Assembly: GCA_946613765.1 (NCBI GenBank)
Contig: CAMOFW010000002.1
Location: 1 to 32,437 of the forward strand
Direction: 5' to 3'
Length of the DNA stretch: 32,437 bases
DNA from: an uncultured Mycoplasmatota bacterium
GTDB taxonomy: Bacteria > Bacillota_I > Bacilli_A > RF39 > UBA660
Part shown: in pieces, positions 1 to 7,529 of the stretch
Numbering within the stretch: position 1 is the stretch's first letter
Layout of the letters: each line of letters begins with the position of its first letter
Translations under genes and position numbers: made by a program
The notes under the pieces: model-generated
What the model was told of the DNA's origin: nothing
The model's input: only the letters and a program-made list of their open reading frames with translations
Databases searched by the model: none

Positions 1-307
1 CATGTCCATCAACTAAAGGACAACGATAAGAGAAATCTTGTGCCATTCTAACCATAGCTTCATAAATAGATGAATCACCATGTGGATGGTATTTACCCAT
101 AACATCTCCGACGATTCTTGCACTCTTAACATGAATCTTATCAGAAGTATGTCCTTCTTCCCACATACCATATAAAATACGTCTATGAACTGGTTTTAAA
201 CCATCTCTTAAATCAGGAATAGCACGAGAAGTAATAACTGAGGCAGCATAGTCAGTAAATGATTTACTAACCTCATCAACAATATTATTTTCCATTAAAT
301 TATCCAT
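1..307 (-). CDS. gyrA: DNA gyrase subunit A, N-terminal part (runs off the left edge)
   Basis: Reading leftward from the ATG at 305-307, the frame stays open to base 1 and gives the first 102 residues of the type IIA topoisomerase A subunit, which cuts and rejoins DNA in the A2B2 gyrase. Visible are the conserved YAASVI segment, PDLRDGLKPVHRRILY, SARIVGDVMGKYHPHGDS and YEAMVRMAQ. The quinolone-determining region has Ser and Glu at the positions of E. coli Ser83 and Asp87, the arrangement usual in susceptible Gram-positives. The catalytic tyrosine lies beyond the window. A strong Shine-Dalgarno (AGGAGGTGAGG) overlaps the gyrB stop, and the 15-base gap implies translation as a gyrB-gyrA operon. 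ParC is the paralogue to exclude; the gyrB neighbour favours GyrA. Confidence 0.95.
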   Translation of the reverse strand, partial: MDNLMENNIVDEVSKSFTDYAASVITSRAIPDLRDGLKPVHRRILYGMWEEGHTSDKIHVKSARIVGDVMGKYHPHGDSSIYEAMVRMAQDFSYRCPLVDGH

Positions 308-322
308 ATACTACCTCACCTC

Positions 323-2236
323 CTATATATCTAAGTTTGCATATTCTGCATGTTCTTCAATAAACTTACGTCTAGGTTCTACTTCTTCACCCATTAAAGT
401 TGTGAATATCTCATCTGCAGCCATAGCATCCTCAACTGTTATTTTTCTAAGTACACGTTTATTTATATCCATTGTTGTATCAAATAATTCTTCTGCATCC
501 ATTTCTCCTAAACCTTTCATACGACCAATAATAGGTTTAACATTACCAGGAATCTCAGCTAATTTATTTTTTAATTCAGCTTCATCTAGTGCATAAGTAA
601 CATTTTTACCATATTTAATACTAAATAATGGTGGTTGAGCAGCATATACATGTCCTGCTTCAACTATAGGTCTAAAGAATCTATAGAATAATGTTAATAA
701 AAGTACACGAATATGACTACCATCAACATCGGCATCAGTCATAATAACAATTTTGTCATATCTTAACTTAGAAAGATCAAAATCATCACCAATACCAGTA
801 CCAAAAGCAGTAATAATAGTTCTAATTTCTTCATTAGATAATGCTTTATCTAATCTAGCTTTTTCAACATTTAATATTTTACCTCTAAGTGGAAGAATAG
901 CTTGAGTCATTGAATCTCTACCTTTTTTAGCAGAACCACCGGCACTATCACCCTCGACTAAGAATATTTCACATTCTTTAGGATCTTTACTCTTACAATC
1001 ACTTAACTTACCATAGAAGTTAGTAACATCTAAATCAGTTTTTCTTCTAGTTAATTCTCTAGCTTTTTTAGCAGCAATTCTAGCATTAGATGCTAAAATA
1101 GATTTTTCTACTATAACTTTAGCTTGATCAGGATTTTCCATTAAAAATCTTTCAAATCCTTTAGCAAATATATCAGAAGCTATCTTTCTAACTTCACTAT
1201 TACCTAATTTAGTCTTAGTTTGACCTTCAAATTGTGGATTAGGATGTTTACAAGATACAATCATTGTTAAACCTTCTCTAACATCATCACCAGTTAAAGA
1301 ATCATCACTATCTTTTAATATCTTAGCTTGTTTACCATAACTGTTAATAATTCTAGTTAAAGCTTGTTTAACACCATCCTCGTGTGTTCCACCTTCAGTA
1401 GTATGAATATTGTTAGTAAATGAATAGATTTGAGATTGATATGAGTTGTTATATTGACAAGCAACTTCAATAACAATATCATCCTCTTTACCTTCTACAT
1501 AAATAACATCATCATGAATAACAGTATTATTTTTATTTAACATATTAACATATTCAATAATACCACCATTATATAGATATTCTATTTTTTTAGCTGGTTC
1601 TTCTCTAAAATCTGATAAAGTAATTCTAATACCTTTATTTAAGAAAGCCATCTCTTGTAATCTTTTAGCTAATATATTCCATTCATATACAGTTGTTTCA
1701 AAAATAGTAGGATCAGCATGAAATTTAACTGTAGTACCAGTTCTGTTAACATCACAATCACCAATAATCTTCATTGGTTCAACTGGATGTCCACCATTTT
1801 CAAATCTTTGGAAATGAATCTTACCTTCTCTATATACTGTTACTTCTAAAAAATCTGATAAGGCGTTAACAACAGATGCACCTACACCATGTAGACCACC
1901 GGATACTTTATATCCGCCACCACCAAATTTACCACCAGCATGTAAAACAGTAAAAATTGTTTCAATTGTGGATAAACCAGTCTTAGCATTAATACCTGTT
2001 GGCATACCTCTACCATCATCTTTAACTTCAATTATATTACCTGGTAAAACTGATACTTCAATATCATCACAATAACCTGCTAAAGCTTCATCAACAGCAT
2101 TATCAACAATTTCCCATACTAAATGATGTAAACCAGTAATATTTGTATTACCAATATACATACCAGGTCTTTTTCTAACAGCTTCTAATCCTTCTAATAC
2201 CTGTATTGCATTATCTCCATAATTATTTTCTTTCAT
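323..2236 (-). CDS. gyrB: DNA gyrase subunit B
   Basis: ATPase subunit of DNA gyrase, which powers negative supercoiling; 637 residues, normal for Gram-positive GyrB. The GHKL ATPase fold is clear: EIVDNAVDEA (catalytic Glu42, Asn46), DDGRGMP (73-79) and GGLHGVGASVVNAL (113-126). The QTK loop is at 339-341. The Toprim domain has EGDSAGG (Glu428) and the acidic TDADVDGSHI (Asp501, Asp503, Asp505), followed by the C-terminal GRMKGLGEM segment. The gene starts 2 bases after recF ends, and its Shine-Dalgarno (GAGGAGG) lies in the recF tail, so recF-gyrB-gyrA are probably translated from one message. ParE is a paralogue, but the recF-gyrA context supports GyrB. Confidence 0.97.
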   Translation of the reverse strand: MKENNYGDNAIQVLEGLEAVRKRPGMYIGNTNITGLHHLVWEIVDNAVDEALAGYCDDIEVSVLPGNIIEVKDDGRGMPTGINAKTGLSTIETIFTVLHAGGKFGGGGYKVSGGLHGVGASVVNALSDFLEVTVYREGKIHFQRFENGGHPVEPMKIIGDCDVNRTGTTVKFHADPTIFETTVYEWNILAKRLQEMAFLNKGIRITLSDFREEPAKKIEYLYNGGIIEYVNMLNKNNTVIHDDVIYVEGKEDDIVIEVACQYNNSYQSQIYSFTNNIHTTEGGTHEDGVKQALTRIINSYGKQAKILKDSDDSLTGDDVREGLTMIVSCKHPNPQFEGQTKTKLGNSEVRKIASDIFAKGFERFLMENPDQAKVIVEKSILASNARIAAKKARELTRRKTDLDVTNFYGKLSDCKSKDPKECEIFLVEGDSAGGSAKKGRDSMTQAILPLRGKILNVEKARLDKALSNEEIRTIITAFGTGIGDDFDLSKLRYDKIVIMTDADVDGSHIRVLLLTLFYRFFRPIVEAGHVYAAQPPLFSIKYGKNVTYALDEAELKNKLAEIPGNVKPIIGRMKGLGEMDAEELFDTTMDINKRVLRKITVEDAMAADEIFTTLMGEEVEPRRKFIEEHAEYANLDI

Positions 2237-2238
2237 TT

Positions 2239-3324
2239 TTAAACCTCCTCAACTTTACCATCAGTCACATGAAATACTTTAGAATTCTTAATAATTGAAT
2301 TATTAATCTTATCAATTTCAGTTGTAGTAATAAATGTTTGAATATCATCATCAATAATACTTAATATATTATTAATCTTTTCAACATCAAGTTCACTAAA
2401 TAAATCATCTAATATTAATATTGGTAACTTACCTATATTATCTTTAAATACACTTATTTCAGCTAATTTATACGCTATAATAGCATTCTTTTGTTGTCCT
2501 TCACTACCATATTCTTTTAAATCTTTATTTTTAAATTTAAAATATATATCATCATGATGTACACCAAATCTAGTAATACCAAATAACATATCTTTTTCTT
2601 GATTCTCTTTATATTTTTTCTTAATCTTATCAATATCTAATTCATTATAATCACTTATATATTCAACAGATATATCTTTAATATTACATATATCTTCATA
2701 TATCTTAGTAATATACTTATTAATACTCTTTATATAATTAACCCTGTATTCATGTATTTTAAGCCCTAAATCAATTAATTGATCAGTTAATACATCTAGA
2801 TAGTCTTTAGACATATTAGAGTTAATATAAAGTGTTTTAAGGTATGAATTACGTTGTTTTAATATCTTATTATAATTACTTAAATATTTAAGATATTGAT
2901 TATCAAATTGTGATATTGAAACATTTAACAACTTTCTTCTAATACTAGGAGAATCTTTTATTATTTGTAAATCATTTGGATTAAAAAGAACAATCTTAAT
3001 TTTAGATATATAATCACTTATTTTTTTATAGTTATTATTATCTACTTTAACCAATTTACCAGACTTAGTAATATTTATTTGATAATTATTATTTATTTCA
3101 TCTTTAACAGTACCAACTATTTTAGTATAATCACTATTATCTTTAAGTAATATCTTTTCATTATTACTTCTAAAAGACTTAGTTAAAGCTAACACATAAA
3201 TAGCCTCAATTAAGTTAGTTTTACCCATTCCATTTTTACCATAAATAATATTATTTTTAGAAAATTTAAGATTAATTGAATCATAATTTCTAAAATTTAC
3301 CAATTTCAAATCTACTAATTGCAT
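2239..3324 (-). CDS. recF: DNA replication and repair protein RecF
   Basis: RecF is an SMC/ABC-like ATPase of the RecFOR pathway that helps load RecA at gaps and stalled forks. The 361-residue product matches family length. Walker A is at 29-36 (GKNGMGKT), the ABC signature is YGSEGQQKN near residue 273, and Walker B with D-loop is LPILILDDLFSELD near residue 305. The N-terminus (LVDLKLVNFRNYDS) is typical of the family. The ATG at 3322-3324 is preceded by AGAGGA. The gene lies downstream of comK and immediately upstream of gyrB. An extended -10 element and a 10-bp hairpin lie just upstream, so it may have its own promoter besides read-through from comK. Confidence 0.96.
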   Translation of the reverse strand: MQLVDLKLVNFRNYDSINLKFSKNNIIYGKNGMGKTNLIEAIYVLALTKSFRSNNEKILLKDNSDYTKIVGTVKDEINNNYQINITKSGKLVKVDNNNYKKISDYISKIKIVLFNPNDLQIIKDSPSIRRKLLNVSISQFDNQYLKYLSNYNKILKQRNSYLKTLYINSNMSKDYLDVLTDQLIDLGLKIHEYRVNYIKSINKYITKIYEDICNIKDISVEYISDYNELDIDKIKKKYKENQEKDMLFGITRFGVHHDDIYFKFKNKDLKEYGSEGQQKNAIIAYKLAEISVFKDNIGKLPILILDDLFSELDVEKINNILSIIDDDIQTFITTTEIDKINNSIIKNSKVFHVTDGKVEEV

Positions 3325-3357
3325 AAATTGTCCTCTTTTAAGTCAAATAATCAAAAT

Positions 3358-3387
3358 AATAGGTATAATAATACTCCTATACCTATT
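3358..3387 (-). other. 10-bp inverted repeat in the recF leader
   Basis: Perfect arms AATAGGTATA (3358-3367) and TATACCTATT (3378-3387) flank a 10-base loop. On the minus strand the structure is not followed by a clean T-run, so it looks more like a leader hairpin or a protein-binding site than a terminator. It begins only a few bases downstream of the -10 element proposed for recF. Confidence 0.5.
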
Positions 3388-3390
3388 ACA

Positions 3391-3399
3391 ATTATAACA
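3391..3399 (-). promoter_or_regulatory. Extended -10 promoter for recF
   Basis: On the minus strand the sequence reads TGTTATAAT, a full TATAAT (3391-3396) with the TG of an extended -10. No good -35 is visible; the upstream position is an A-tract. It would give recF, gyrB and gyrA a transcript independent of comK. In an AT-rich genome such matches also arise by chance. Confidence 0.4.
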
Positions 3400-3419
3400 C
3401 AAAATAGACTATTTTTTTA

Positions 3420-3890
3420 CTATTTTTTTGATTTTTTGCCCATTTTTTCACCTTTTCTGGTAGTTAATAAATATTGTAATCTAGATGAACGTAAAACTTG
3501 GTTATCTAACATACCATATGAGATAGGTAAAACAACGATTTGACCGTCTTTAAATACCAATTTTGAACCTTCATTATGCTTTTCATAATGATCAATATTA
3601 TTAAGTGAAATCCAAGAACAAGAAGCAAGTCTAGGTGATGCAGTTGGAAAGAAAATAATTGAATTAGATTCTTCTACTAAAATAGGTAATTTATGAGTTA
3701 AATTTAATATTCTTGCAGAACTTGCTTTTCTACCCTCAAAATTACTACCAAAGTATAAACAACTATCTTCCATTATCTTATCTACACTTTCTTTAACTAC
3801 ATACTTATTATCACTTTCATATACTATAGATTCATTCTCATTTTTAGGAATAATAGCTAAAGTATCACTATTTATTTCATATGATTCCAT
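3420..3890 (-). CDS. comK: ComK-family competence transcription factor homologue
   Basis: ComK is the master activator of DNA-uptake genes in Bacillus; it binds AT-rich K-boxes in the DNA minor groove. This 156-residue protein aligns with it over nearly the whole length: ESYEINSDTLAIIP at the start, then DSCLYFGSNFEGRKAS, THKLPILVEESNSIIFFPT and CSWISLNNID, then LPISYGMLDNQVLRSSRLQYLL. These match recalled B. subtilis blocks such as CRFFGSSYAGRKAG, FLFPT, CGWIS and LPISYNSFENQVYRT. The protein stops soon after this last block, in a lysine-rich tail (KGEKMGKKSKK). It lacks the C-terminal FMLYPK region that MecA-ClpCP recognises in B. subtilis. The ATG at 3890 has GGGGG 8 bases upstream; a TTG one codon earlier is less likely. 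It sits where yaaA lies in Bacillus. The family assignment rests on motifs recalled from memory; competence itself is inference. Confidence 0.88.
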   Translation of the reverse strand: MESYEINSDTLAIIPKNENESIVYESDNKYVVKESVDKIMEDSCLYFGSNFEGRKASSARILNLTHKLPILVEESNSIIFFPTASPRLASCSWISLNNIDHYEKHNEGSKLVFKDGQIVVLPISYGMLDNQVLRSSRLQYLLTTRKGEKMGKKSKK

Positions 3891-3926
3891 CAAATTCGCC
3901 CCCTTTCATTTAAAATGTCTCTAAAA

Positions 3927-3965
3927 TATCAAATATTTATGTCGAAATTTATCAAAATTTGTCGA
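3927..3965. repeat. Two direct repeats upstream of comK
   Basis: Read on the plus strand, TATCAAA-N6-TGTCGA (3927-3945) is followed by TATCAAA-N3-TGTCGA (3950-3965). The TGTCGA ends are exactly 20 bases apart, about two helical turns. They lie in the 126-base gap before comK and could be an operator for comK. Function is inference. Confidence 0.45.
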
Positions 3966-3976
3966 TAACTATAAAT

Positions 3977-3985
3977 TTATTCACA
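3977..3985 (+). promoter_or_regulatory. Perfect DnaA box between dnaN and comK
   Basis: TTATTCACA matches the DnaA-box consensus TTATNCACA exactly. It lies between the dnaN terminator and comK, outside the main origin cluster, and could let DnaA influence comK transcription. Perfect matches recognised elsewhere in the window lie only in the origin, so it is probably not background. Confidence 0.5.
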
Positions 3986-4012
3986 AAAAAAAGCAAATAT
4001 TTAAATTTGCTT
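3985..4012 (-). terminator. Intrinsic terminator of dnaN
   Basis: On the minus strand an 8-bp stem (arms AAGCAAAT 3991-3998 and ATTTGCTT 4005-4012, 6-base loop) is followed by eight T residues. It lies directly after the dnaN stop and separates dnaA-dnaN from comK-recF-gyrBA. Confidence 0.8.
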
Positions 4013-4016
4013 AATT

Positions 4017-5132
4017 TTAATATGTTTTAATTGGTAATATTAATTGAATTAATGATTCATCTTCAGTTGATTTAATAACTATAGGTTTAGTATCACCATT
4101 TAATAATATTAATATTTCTTCATCTTTAAATGTCTTTAATGCTTCTAACATATATCTAGCACTAAATGAAATATCAAATTCTTCATTAGTATTACTTACT
4201 ACATTTAATTGTTCATTAGATGATCCTTGTTCAGCAATAGACGAAATATTAAGTGAATTATTAGCTAAATGCATCTTAATAATATTTTTATCTCTACTAT
4301 TAGTTAATAATGCTGCTCTAACTACTGCACTATTATAATCTTTTAAATTAGTATTTAACATAATATTAAATTCACTAGGTATTAAATTAGTAGTATTTGG
4401 ATAAGTTCCTGCTAATAGATTACTTTGGAATGTAATATTCTTATAATTAAATATAATCTTGTTATTAAATATGTGAATAGTTAAATCTTCATCATCTGTT
4501 AATATCTTATCTAATTCTAATACATTCTTACCAGGTACAACTATATTTATATCTTCACTTACAGCATTATCTAACTTAATAGTCTTCTTAGCTAATCTAT
4601 ATGAATCAGTAGCAATACATTCTAATATATCACCTATTATCTTAATATTAATACCAGTTAATAATGGTCTTAATTCTTGTGTAGATATAGCAAATACTGT
4701 TTGAGAAATAATAGTTTTAAATACATCACTCTTAATAACAATAGGATTCTTATTTTCTTCTATCTTAACATTAGGATATTCACTAGGATCATAACAATTT
4801 AAATTATATTTACTATTACCAGATGAAATATTAATCTTTAATCCTTCTAATACTTCAAATTCAATTTTATCTTCAGGCATATTTCTAATAATATCTATTA
4901 ATCTATCACTAGATACTACAATATTACCAAAACTATCAACACTATCAATATCTTCTTTTTTAATTAATGATTTAATTAATAAGTCACTATCACTAGCTGT
5001 TAATAATAAACCATCTTCATTTAATTCTAATTTAATACCATTTAATATAGGTATAATATTTTTAGAAGATATAGCTCTACATACATTTACTATATTTTCT
5101 AATATTAAATTTTTATCGATTGTAAATTTCAT
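4017..5132 (-). CDS. dnaN: DNA polymerase III beta subunit (sliding clamp)
   Basis: The beta clamp forms a dimeric ring that tethers polymerase III and many repair proteins to DNA. At 371 residues it has the family length for three topologically similar domains. Recognisable segments are the N-terminal MKFTIDKNLILENIVNVCRA, ASDSDLLIKS, ATDSYRLAKKTIKL, the GTYPNT loop and the C-terminal LILPIKTY that lines the ligand-binding cleft. The ATG at 5130-5132 is preceded by AGAAGGA at good spacing. It lies 136 bases downstream of dnaA and ends in its own hairpin terminator, so dnaA-dnaN appear to form a separate unit from the genes to the left. Confidence 0.97.
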   Translation of the reverse strand: MKFTIDKNLILENIVNVCRAISSKNIIPILNGIKLELNEDGLLLTASDSDLLIKSLIKKEDIDSVDSFGNIVVSSDRLIDIIRNMPEDKIEFEVLEGLKINISSGNSKYNLNCYDPSEYPNVKIEENKNPIVIKSDVFKTIISQTVFAISTQELRPLLTGINIKIIGDILECIATDSYRLAKKTIKLDNAVSEDINIVVPGKNVLELDKILTDDEDLTIHIFNNKIIFNYKNITFQSNLLAGTYPNTTNLIPSEFNIMLNTNLKDYNSAVVRAALLTNSRDKNIIKMHLANNSLNISSIAEQGSSNEQLNVVSNTNEEFDISFSARYMLEALKTFKDEEILILLNGDTKPIVIKSTEDESLIQLILPIKTY

Positions 5133-5273
5133 TTTTTTTCCTTCTTTCTTTTTATATTAAATAAAATAATAATTATAATAATACAGTTAATAATGTGTAT
5201 AACTTGTTTTTATCCTATAATATAAGGATTTATATATGTTTATAACTAATTTTTTATTAACAAGTTATCTACA
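5133..5273. other. dnaA-dnaN intergenic part of a bipartite origin
   Basis: This very AT-rich spacer holds a perfect DnaA box on the minus strand (TGTGTATAA, 5194-5202). A one-mismatch box (TTATCTACA, 5265-5273) overlaps the dnaA stop codon. In Bacillus subtilis the dnaA-dnaN spacer is the second half of a bipartite origin and includes the unwinding element; the same role is inferred here. Confidence 0.55.
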
Positions 5274-6666
5274 ATTTACTTTTTATTTCGTTAATAATAT
5301 TTTGTAATTCTTTATTTTCTTTTAAATCTTCAGTTATTTTATCATATGCATGAATAACTGTTGAATGGTCTCTATTACCAAATTCTAAACCTATTCTAGT
5401 AGTGGATTCTTCTGTTAACATTCTACATAAATACATACCTAACATTCTAGGATATGCAATAGGATTACTTCTTTTCTTACTCTTCATAGCTTCTACTGTT
5501 ATTTCATAATAATCAGCTACAGCCCTTTGAATAGTAGAAATAGAATTATTTGAATATATATTAGCAGTTAAATCTCCACCTAAAGCTTCAGCTACAAACT
5601 TTAGATCAATCTTTTCAGGTACATACATTGCTGTATAAGCCTCAACTCTGGTAATTGCTCCTATTAATGGTCTAATATCACCATCATATAAATTAGCAAT
5701 ATAATCAATAGCATCTTCAGTAATAATCTTAGATATTGAATAACTCTTTAACTTTTCTTTTAATATTCTTACCTTAAGATCAAAATCTGGTGGAAAGATA
5801 TCAACAGGTAGTGAATAAGTTAATCTACTCTTTAATCTTTCTTCTAATTTATTTAAATCTTTAGGTGAAGTATCTGAACTAATAACTATTTGTTTACCTT
5901 TATTATAGAACTCTTCAAATATTTGAAAGAATTCTTGTTGAGTCTTCTCAGCTCCTACTAGGAATTGAATATCATCAATAATTAATACATCAATATCCCA
6001 ATATTTACTTCTAAAATCCTTAGACTTATTAAATACTTCTTCTTTACTACCACTTGTTATATTAATAAAATCATCTCTAAATGCTGCAGAAGTAGTATAT
6101 AAAACCCTTAAATTAGAATTATCATTAATATAATTACCAATAGCGTGCATAAGATGGGTTTTACCAACACCACATTTACCAAATATAAATAATGGATTAT
6201 ATATTTTACCTGGTTGTTGTGCTACTGCCATAGCAGTTGTCTTAGCAAACTTATTAGTATCACCAATAACATAGTTATCAAAAGTTAAATCTTTCTTTAA
6301 ATTAGTATCAAACTTTCTTTCCTCATTAACTACATTATTAATAGGATTGTTATTAACTTCTACATTATTAACAACCTTTTCTTCATTATTAACTAGATCT
6401 TGAATCTCTTCTTCTAAAAGTAATTGTATCTCATAAGTAATACCAGTAATCTCAAATAAAGCATCTACTAAAGTGTTATACCATTCTTCTTTAGAAAGTA
6501 TTGCTTTATGAGTAAGCATTGGTACTTTAATGATGATTTTATTATTTTCTTGATCTAATTTATATAATTCTAAAGGTTTAATCCAAGTATTAAATGTAAC
6601 TGGACTTGACTTTTCTTCTAAAATAGACTGAAATTTCGACCATATATCGATCGCTACCAAAATCAT
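5269..6666 (-). CDS. dnaA: Chromosomal replication initiator DnaA
   Basis: DnaA is an AAA+ protein that binds DnaA boxes, opens the origin and recruits the helicase. Domain I (ATWSKFQ-type start, NTWIKPL) is followed by a short Asn/Glu/Val-rich linker (domain II). Domain III has Walker A GKCGVGKT (about 163-170), Walker B LIIDDIQFL and the arginine-finger region ERLKSRL. Domain IV carries the DNA-binding signature GNRDHSTVIHAY. Two GTG codons (6672, 6669), ATG (6666) and TTG (6660) all lie in frame. The Shine-Dalgarno AGGGTGG is almost touching the ATG and is 8 bases from the TTG, and the TTG start gives the same spacing to the domain I tryptophan as B. subtilis DnaA. The true start may therefore be 6660. 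A weak TATAAT lies upstream at 6698-6703 on the minus strand. Confidence 0.97.
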   Translation of the reverse strand: MILVAIDIWSKFQSILEEKSSPVTFNTWIKPLELYKLDQENNKIIIKVPMLTHKAILSKEEWYNTLVDALFEITGITYEIQLLLEEEIQDLVNNEEKVVNNVEVNNNPINNVVNEERKFDTNLKKDLTFDNYVIGDTNKFAKTTAMAVAQQPGKIYNPLFIFGKCGVGKTHLMHAIGNYINDNSNLRVLYTTSAAFRDDFINITSGSKEEVFNKSKDFRSKYWDIDVLIIDDIQFLVGAEKTQQEFFQIFEEFYNKGKQIVISSDTSPKDLNKLEERLKSRLTYSLPVDIFPPDFDLKVRILKEKLKSYSISKIITEDAIDYIANLYDGDIRPLIGAITRVEAYTAMYVPEKIDLKFVAEALGGDLTANIYSNNSISTIQRAVADYYEITVEAMKSKKRSNPIAYPRMLGMYLCRMLTEESTTRIGLEFGNRDHSTVIHAYDKITEDLKENKELQNIINEIKSKL

Positions 6667-7039
6667 CACCACCCTATAAAATACCGTCTACAACTCAATT
6701 ATAAATCATAAATTAATTTTTTAAAACACAAGATTTTCAAAATTAACTTATTCACAGGTTATACACAACAATATTCACAAATTAACACCTATAATATCGT
6801 AAAAAAATGAATTTATCAACACTATTCACAAATTTTTTATAAACAATAAATTAACATGTGAATATACTTATTAACATAATCCACACTTTATTAACAATAT
6901 ACCTATTTTATAGTATATAAATTGTGAATATCTTGTTAATAATAATGTGAATATAACTTTTTAACCTATAAAACTTGACTTTTATCCATATATTATAGTA
7001 CAATACCCTTGCAAAACTTTTAGATGTGGAGGTGCAATT
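6667..7039. other. oriC: Chromosomal replication origin oriC (DnaA-box cluster)
   Basis: This is the only gene-free stretch longer than 300 bases, lying between divergent dnaA and rpmH. It holds two perfect DnaA boxes, TTATTCACA (6748-6756) and TTATACACA (6759-6767), 2 bases apart. One-mismatch boxes lie at 6771-6779, 6813-6821, 6822-6830, 6877-6885 and 6982-6990 on the plus strand. The minus-strand form TGTGAATAT occurs at 6857-6865, 6923-6931 and 6946-6954. The flanking gene order is the standard Bacillota origin, and gene direction switches here, as expected for two forks leaving the site. The unwinding element could not be fixed by eye. Confidence 0.92.
6975..7004 (+). promoter_or_regulatory. 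Promoter of rpmH
   Basis: TTGACT (6975-6980), an 18-base spacer and TACAAT (6999-7004) form a good sigma-A promoter 35 bases before the rpmH start. A one-mismatch DnaA box (6982-6990) lies in the spacer, which may couple rpmH-rnpA expression to DnaA. Confidence 0.7.
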
Positions 7040-7162
7040 ATGAAAAGAACTTATCAACCAAACAATAGAAAAATGGCTAAGAAACATGGTTTTTTTGCAA
7101 GAAAAGAAACTAATATTTTAAATAGAAGAAGAGCTAAAGGTCGTAAAAAATTATGTAAATAA
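7040..7162 (+). CDS. rpmH: 50S ribosomal protein L34
   Basis: The 40-codon gene encodes a small, highly basic large-subunit protein. It begins MKRTYQPNNRKMAKKHGF and ends RRRAKGRKKL, both diagnostic for L34. GGAGGTG lies just upstream of the ATG at 7040. The family is usually 44-46 residues. Compared with B. subtilis L34, about four residues of the central Ser-Lys-Asn-Gly-Arg loop are missing, while both ends are conserved. Its place beside oriC and before rnpA is universal in Bacillota. A hairpin terminator overlaps its stop codon, so rnpA may be made only from read-through transcripts. Confidence 0.96.
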   Translation: MKRTYQPNNRKMAKKHGFFARKETNILNRRRAKGRKKLCK

Positions 7163-7184
7163 TCCACAAGTCTGTGGATTTTTT
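7161..7184 (+). terminator. Terminator/attenuator between rpmH and rnpA
   Basis: Perfect 8-bp arms AATCCACA (7161-7168) and TGTGGATT (7173-7180) with a 4-base loop run into six T residues. The stem starts within the rpmH stop codon. It probably attenuates transcription into rnpA, giving more L34 than RNase P protein. Confidence 0.8.
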
Positions 7185-7201
7185 CTAAAGGGGATAATTT
7201 T

Positions 7202-7528
7202 ATGAAGAAATATGAAGTAGTTAAAGAACACAAAGAATTTAATGATATAATTAATAACTCTAATTATATAAAGAATAATAATTTTGTTATATATTATAGA
7301 AATTCAGAATTTAATTATCCTAGATTTGGTATTGCTATATCAACAAAATTTGGAAAAGCACACATAAGAAATTATTATAAAAGAATAACAAGGAATATAA
7401 TTGATATTAATAAAAAATCATTTAAAAATAATATGGATTATATTATAATGATTAAGAAGAACTCATCTTTATCTAAATATAATGATTTAAAGGATAGTTT
7501 TGAAAACTTATTAAAGGAGCTTAATTAA
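7202..7528 (+). CDS. rnpA: Ribonuclease P protein component
   Basis: RnpA is the protein cofactor of RNase P, which binds the 5' leader of precursor tRNA and helps the RNA subunit mature tRNA 5' ends. The 108-residue protein is short and basic. It carries the family core near residues 54-66, GKAHIRNYYKRITR, equivalent to the RNR motif helix, here with Arg-Asn-Tyr-Tyr-Lys-Arg. The N-terminal FNDIINNSNYIKNNNFVIYY matches the usual strand before the RNA-binding cleft. The start at 7202 follows AAAGGGG, and yidC begins 2 bases after its stop. Sequence divergence is moderate, but the rpmH-rnpA-yidC order makes the call firm. Confidence 0.93.
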   Translation: MKKYEVVKEHKEFNDIINNSNYIKNNNFVIYYRNSEFNYPRFGIAISTKFGKAHIRNYYKRITRNIIDINKKSFKNNMDYIIMIKKNSSLSKYNDLKDSFENLLKELN

Positions 7529-7529
7529 T

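Noticed and set aside
3319..3543. Plus-strand open frame across the recF-comK gap
   Set aside because: It overlaps the comK coding end in antisense and the recF leader hairpin; no ribosome site and no family features.
6667..7039. Possible small RNA or extra gene in the dnaA-rpmH gap
   Set aside because: The AT-rich stretch is fully explained as a DnaA-box cluster plus the rpmH promoter; no coding or stable RNA structure is evident.
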